Positions 10,221 to 10,431 of a stretch of DNA of 10,431 nucleotides are shown piece after piece (positions within the stretch are counted from its first letter, which is position 1; the number at the start of each line of letters is the position of its first letter). A model generated the notes under the pieces. It did no database searches. It saw nothing but the letters and a program-made list of their open reading frames with translations, and had not been told where the DNA came from. The DNA is from Baffinella frigidus (lineage: Eukaryota; Cryptophyceae; Cryptomonadales; Baffinellaceae): the NCBI GenBank assembly GCA_026770585.1, contig MU646402.1:279603-290033 (forward strand). Direction: 5' to 3'. The position numbers and the translations under genes are program-made.

Positions 10221-10300
10221 AACAGGAGAGTAGCCAAGATCCTGGCCTCGACGCCCTCTCATCAACAAGGGCAGGGAGTCCACGAATCCCCAACTGCTAC
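10221..10300 (+). repeat. ACAGGAGAGTRGCC repeat, copy 2, and GAATCMCCAACTGCTAC
   Basis: This is the second copy of 10060-10098, followed by GGGCAGGGAGTCCACGAATC then CCCAACTGCTAC. The latter matches GGCCAGGGAGGCACCGAATC then ACCAACTGCTAC at 8386-8417. It again shows short cassettes being re-used in new combinations. Confidence 0.65.
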
Positions 10301-10316
10301 TTCTCCAGGCACGCAA

Positions 10317-10431
10317 TCTCTCTCTGTCTCTCTCTATCTATCTGCGTCTCTCTCTGTCTCTCTCTGTCTCTCTCTCTCTATCTGCGTCTCTCTCTGTCTC
10401 TCTGTGTCTCTCTCTCTCTATCTGCGTCTCT
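10317..10431 (+). repeat. TCTC microsatellite with 40-bp higher-order unit
   Basis: The tract is CT-rich, built of TCTCTCTCTGTC words, and contains CTATCTGCG at 10338, 10378 and 10418, exactly 40 bp apart. It therefore has a compound unit of 40 bp. It continues past the window edge. Confidence 0.95.

Noticed and set aside
10041-10316. 91-codon minus-strand frame
   Set aside because: It consists of two copies of the GAGAGTRGCC repeat read in different frames (GRRGQDLGYSPVHG and GEGVEARILATLLSSG), as expected of repeated non-coding DNA; coding was left undecided only for the short core.

Overview
This window reads as repeat-rich nuclear DNA of a eukaryote, not bacterial or organellar DNA. It is saturated with degenerate C-rich heptamers (CCCCAAA, CCCTAAA, CCCTACA, CCCGAAA), which are relatives of the plant and algal telomere unit TTTAGGG. 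It also has plausible GT/GC-AG introns, TATA and inverted CCAAT boxes, several foldback (MITE-like) elements, a tRNA-like SINE and many minisatellites. A green-lineage or other microbial alga would fit, but no gene here fixes the taxon. No open frame longer than 132 codons exists. The longest frames are translated repeats (WGLGFGV-type or PYTLH-type peptides) or arms of palindromes, and I do not call them genes.

Layout: 1-330 is a CCCCAAA array, then two copies of a small exon-like segment with heptamers between them. 500-1145 is a tandem repeat region with a degenerate foldback inside. 1164-2360 holds diverged modules built around CGACAGGTGCG, a 74-bp triplicate and the one complete TA-flanked foldback. 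2360-4260 is a mosaic of heptamer tracts and short GC-rich cassettes (CTCGAGGTGCGATCC, GGGAGGCAAGG, a 57-bp cassette and a 21-bp minisatellite). 4486-4595 is a block in the opposite TTTAGGG orientation, followed by a half foldback. 5030-5400 is a CCCCAAA array and a minus-strand SINE-like element. 5400-6130 has no gene I can support.

The most gene-like part is 6327-7724 (+). Two short exon candidates join in frame across an intron made almost wholly of CCCCAAA heptamers. A third candidate joins in frame through a GC-AG intron. The joined peptide looks like HEAT/ARM alpha-solenoid repeats (VRKAAAEALARM, HDPKGIVRAAAAEV). The HEAT-like segment occurs four times. Three copies keep the frame and differ only at synonymous third positions over about 20 codons, which points to past or present selection on protein. 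Shorter solenoid-like fragments elsewhere on the same strand (80-147, 285-325, 3022-3093, 10060-10098) raise the possibility of one fragmented or duplicated gene with telomere-like introns.

7705-9410 is dominated by four foldback elements or large palindromes. 8817-9740 is a tandem array whose units carry an E2F-type site, an inverted CCAAT box, a pyrimidine patch and a TATA box at conserved spacing. One unit has been split by a 212-bp foldback, and its paralogues show the empty site. The window ends in a TCTC-rich microsatellite with a 40-bp higher-order period. Everything rests on reading the sequence by eye; no alignment or database search was run.
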